This document shows positions 9,521 through 11,432 of a stretch of DNA of 11,432 bases, in pieces. Below the pieces are notes generated by a model. That model searched no databases, was not told the origin of the DNA, and saw only the letters and a list, made by a program, of their open reading frames with translations. Both the position numbers and the translations under genes were made by a program. How positions within the stretch are numbered: the stretch's first letter is position 1; each line of letters starts with the position of its first letter. Source of the DNA: Conidiobolus incongruus B7586 (taxonomy: Eukaryota; Entomophthoromycota; Entomophthoromycetes; Entomophthorales; Conidiobolaceae); assembly GCA_000697335.1 (NCBI GenBank), contig JNEM01013343.1:1-11432 (forward strand), written 5' to 3'.

Positions 9521-10634
9521 TATTACTTTGCAATTTAAATAATGGGAATTTTTTGCAATTGAAAAAATAAACATTTTAATATATAAAATGTATATATATA
9601 TGTACATAATTAATAATTTTTTTATTTCTAATAACTTTTTGCTATATTTTAACATAGTTTTAAAACTTAAAAAATAATTCTTTTTATTAATGATTGAAAT
9701 TTGATGTTTTATAAAGTAATTAAATTTTCCTGTAGAAATTTTCTTTCTTGTAAGTTAGTTTTTTAATTACCTAAAATAATTATAATTATATATATTATAA
9801 TCTAAAAAATATATTAGATATGGTAGTTTTTTCTAGTTATTTTTAATTAGAAAGTTTTTTATAACTTTATGTATTTATCATTATTTTATAAAATAATAGG
9901 TTTTTTAAATTATATTGAGAATACTAATTAAAAATAATTTTATTTAAAAAAAATATAAGGTTTATTATTAATTAAATATTCTTTTAAGAATTAAATAAAA
10001 ATAACATATAATTTTATAATTTATTATAATAATTAATGTTCATATATTAATAAAATATTCATTTAAAGGGATTTGTAAAAGGGGTTAATTTAACTTAATT
10101 TAGCATTTTGATTTGTATTTTAATAAAGAATTATATAAAAAGGTTTAAGATTCATCAATTATAATTATTTATTATAAAAGTTTAAGTTTTATTTAATAAT
10201 AGTTATTTTAGCTTTTTTCTAAACTTTAGTTAAATTATAAAATATTTATTTTATATTTTTATTTATTAATTTAAGTTTAAACTTTAATATATATAAAATA
10301 CTTATAAAACTAATATTAAAATATTTTGATAATTTTTTAACTAAAATTAAAATATACTTTTTAATATATTCTTTTAATCTATTAATAATTAAAGAATGAT
10401 AATTAAAGTTAATTTTTTAAATTTTAATAAGTTTTAAAATTTTTTTTAATTTTAAAGTAATTTATCTAATAATAAATTGGTAATTTAGATAATACTTTAT
10501 TATTAAAAGTTACTTATAAATTTTAAATAATTTTATAGAATTTATGGTTAAGTTTTATTAATATTAAAATAAAAAACTTTAATGATTATTATTTATCTAT
10601 AGTATAATTAAATTAAATAACTAGTTTTAAAAAA
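9521..10634 (-). repeat. Right arm of the ~1.1 kb AT-rich inverted repeat
   Basis: This is the reverse-complement counterpart of 1-1134 and of nearly the same length (1114 against 1134 bases). Matching blocks occur along the whole arm, including 10560-10634 against 1-75, 10290-10330 against about 305-355, and 9541-9580 against 1085-1115. It is extremely AT-rich, without CpG that I could see and without a coding relic. The inner boundary at about 9521 mirrors that at 1134. The outer boundary cannot be fixed because the left arm is cut by the window edge. Confidence 0.75.
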
Positions 10635-10713
10635 TTATTTTTTTAATAAAAAAATTTATATATCTATATATATATAATTGAAAACTATTTATGTTCTTAA
10701 TTATTATATATAT

Positions 10714-11046
10714 TACAAAGCTTCTAGAAAGTAGTCTTATGATAAAAATCATATGAGCTTAATAAAACAGGTTAAAAATAGCTAACTAGATACTTTAGAG
10801 GAGTTTTATTAAAATATCAAAATCTAAGGCTTAGTCTTGATTAAAGTGAACCCTTAGTAATATCTGTCCAATAACTATTTTATAGTGTGGTTGATCCTTG
10901 GCCAATATATTGAGGCTCTAGCTTCTGTTATAGTCTAGAGTTTTCTATTATACAAGGGTTGTTCCTGATATTTATAAATGGATTATATTTGGAATCTTAA
11001 CAGATAATTAAAATTAAAAGATAAATGGACCTCCTAATCTATAATA
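10714..11046 (+). mobile_element. Fossil solo-LTR-like element, older copy
   Basis: A 333-base copy of the element at 5084-5415, in the same orientation and aligned end to end with few gaps. Most differences are C-to-T or G-to-A, and no CpG remains where the other copy has about ten. Its ends are decayed, but the flanks both read ATAT, consistent with a 4-base target duplication; this is weak because the region is low complexity. It lies about 80 bases outside the right inverted arm. No internal retroelement sequence is joined to it. The heavier decay suggests an older insertion or longer exposure to DNA methylation. Confidence 0.6.
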
Positions 11047-11432
11047 ATATATATTTTTATTCAAAACTAATAATATATTTGAAAAATTAGAAATTAAAAA
11101 ATTTACCATTATTTTAAATTTATGGTAATATTATAAACTATTTTAAATAATAAATAAATATTAAAAATTAAATTTGTATATAATATATTAATAGGTATTA
11201 TTTTAATATTTTAATTAATAAAAAGTATAATAAAGAATACTTATTCAATTTCTTTAAATTAATTTCAATAAAATTTAAAATTCAATATATTAATATATTA
11301 AATTTATTCAAATATAAATTTATTGAATAATTTTAATAAATAAATATATTATAATATAGAAAATATTATAAAAATAAAATAGATACAATAAATGATTTTA
11401 TAATAACAAAGATATATTTTTAATAATTATAA
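11047..11432. other. AT-rich terminal stretch, nothing recognised
   Basis: Very AT-rich, low-complexity DNA to the end of the window. No open frame, RNA gene or match to the other repeats in this window was seen. Confidence 0.4.

Noticed and set aside
1-10634. Inverted arms as terminal repeats of a Polinton-like or other giant virus-like element
   Set aside because: The enclosed genes are ordinary cellular ones. I saw no polymerase, integrase, packaging ATPase or capsid relic, and the arms themselves hold no coding signal.

Overview
This is AT-rich nuclear DNA from a eukaryote, most likely a fungus and plausibly an arbuscular mycorrhizal (Glomeromycotina, Rhizophagus-like) genome. The evidence is the very AT-rich intergenic DNA with islands of ordinary codon composition, short GT-AG introns of 46-69 bases, TATA boxes close to start codons, and the relic of an F-box gene of the type that is expanded in those fungi. 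The taxonomic call is inference; no marker gene is present.

Layout. 1-1134 is a very AT-rich decayed repeat. It reappears in opposite orientation at 9521-10634, so about 8.4 kb lies between two inverted arms. 1135-1750 is unassigned spacer. 1752-2100 is a decayed F-box gene. 2367-4067 is an intact, intronless FAD-dependent aromatic-type monooxygenase with its own TATA box and polyadenylation signal. 4068-5083 is spacer without a recognisable gene. 5084-5415 is a fossil solo-LTR-like element with a 4-base target duplication. 5526-7216 is a broken paralogue of the monooxygenase that keeps the same TATA-to-ATG spacing. 7581-9015 is an eight-exon gene whose splicing I reconstructed by hand. It encodes a SAP domain plus DEDDh 3'-5' exonuclease protein of 346 residues, the architecture of ERI1/3'hExo, the RNase that trims small RNAs, histone mRNA ends and 5.8S rRNA. 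10714-11046 is a second, much more decayed copy of the LTR-like element, followed by AT-rich DNA to the end.

The genes do not form a pathway. The monooxygenase and its dead sister are a tandem duplicate pair; the ERI1-like gene is an unrelated housekeeping or RNA-silencing neighbour. The repeats look heavily altered by C-to-T and G-to-A change. The older LTR copy and both inverted arms show no CpG that I can find, which suggests deamination of methylated DNA. The most notable points are the reconstructed ERI1-like gene with frame-neutral microexons, the inverted arms, a D-to-N change in the monooxygenase DG motif, and a short, unusually similar tract shared by the active and dead monooxygenase copies.
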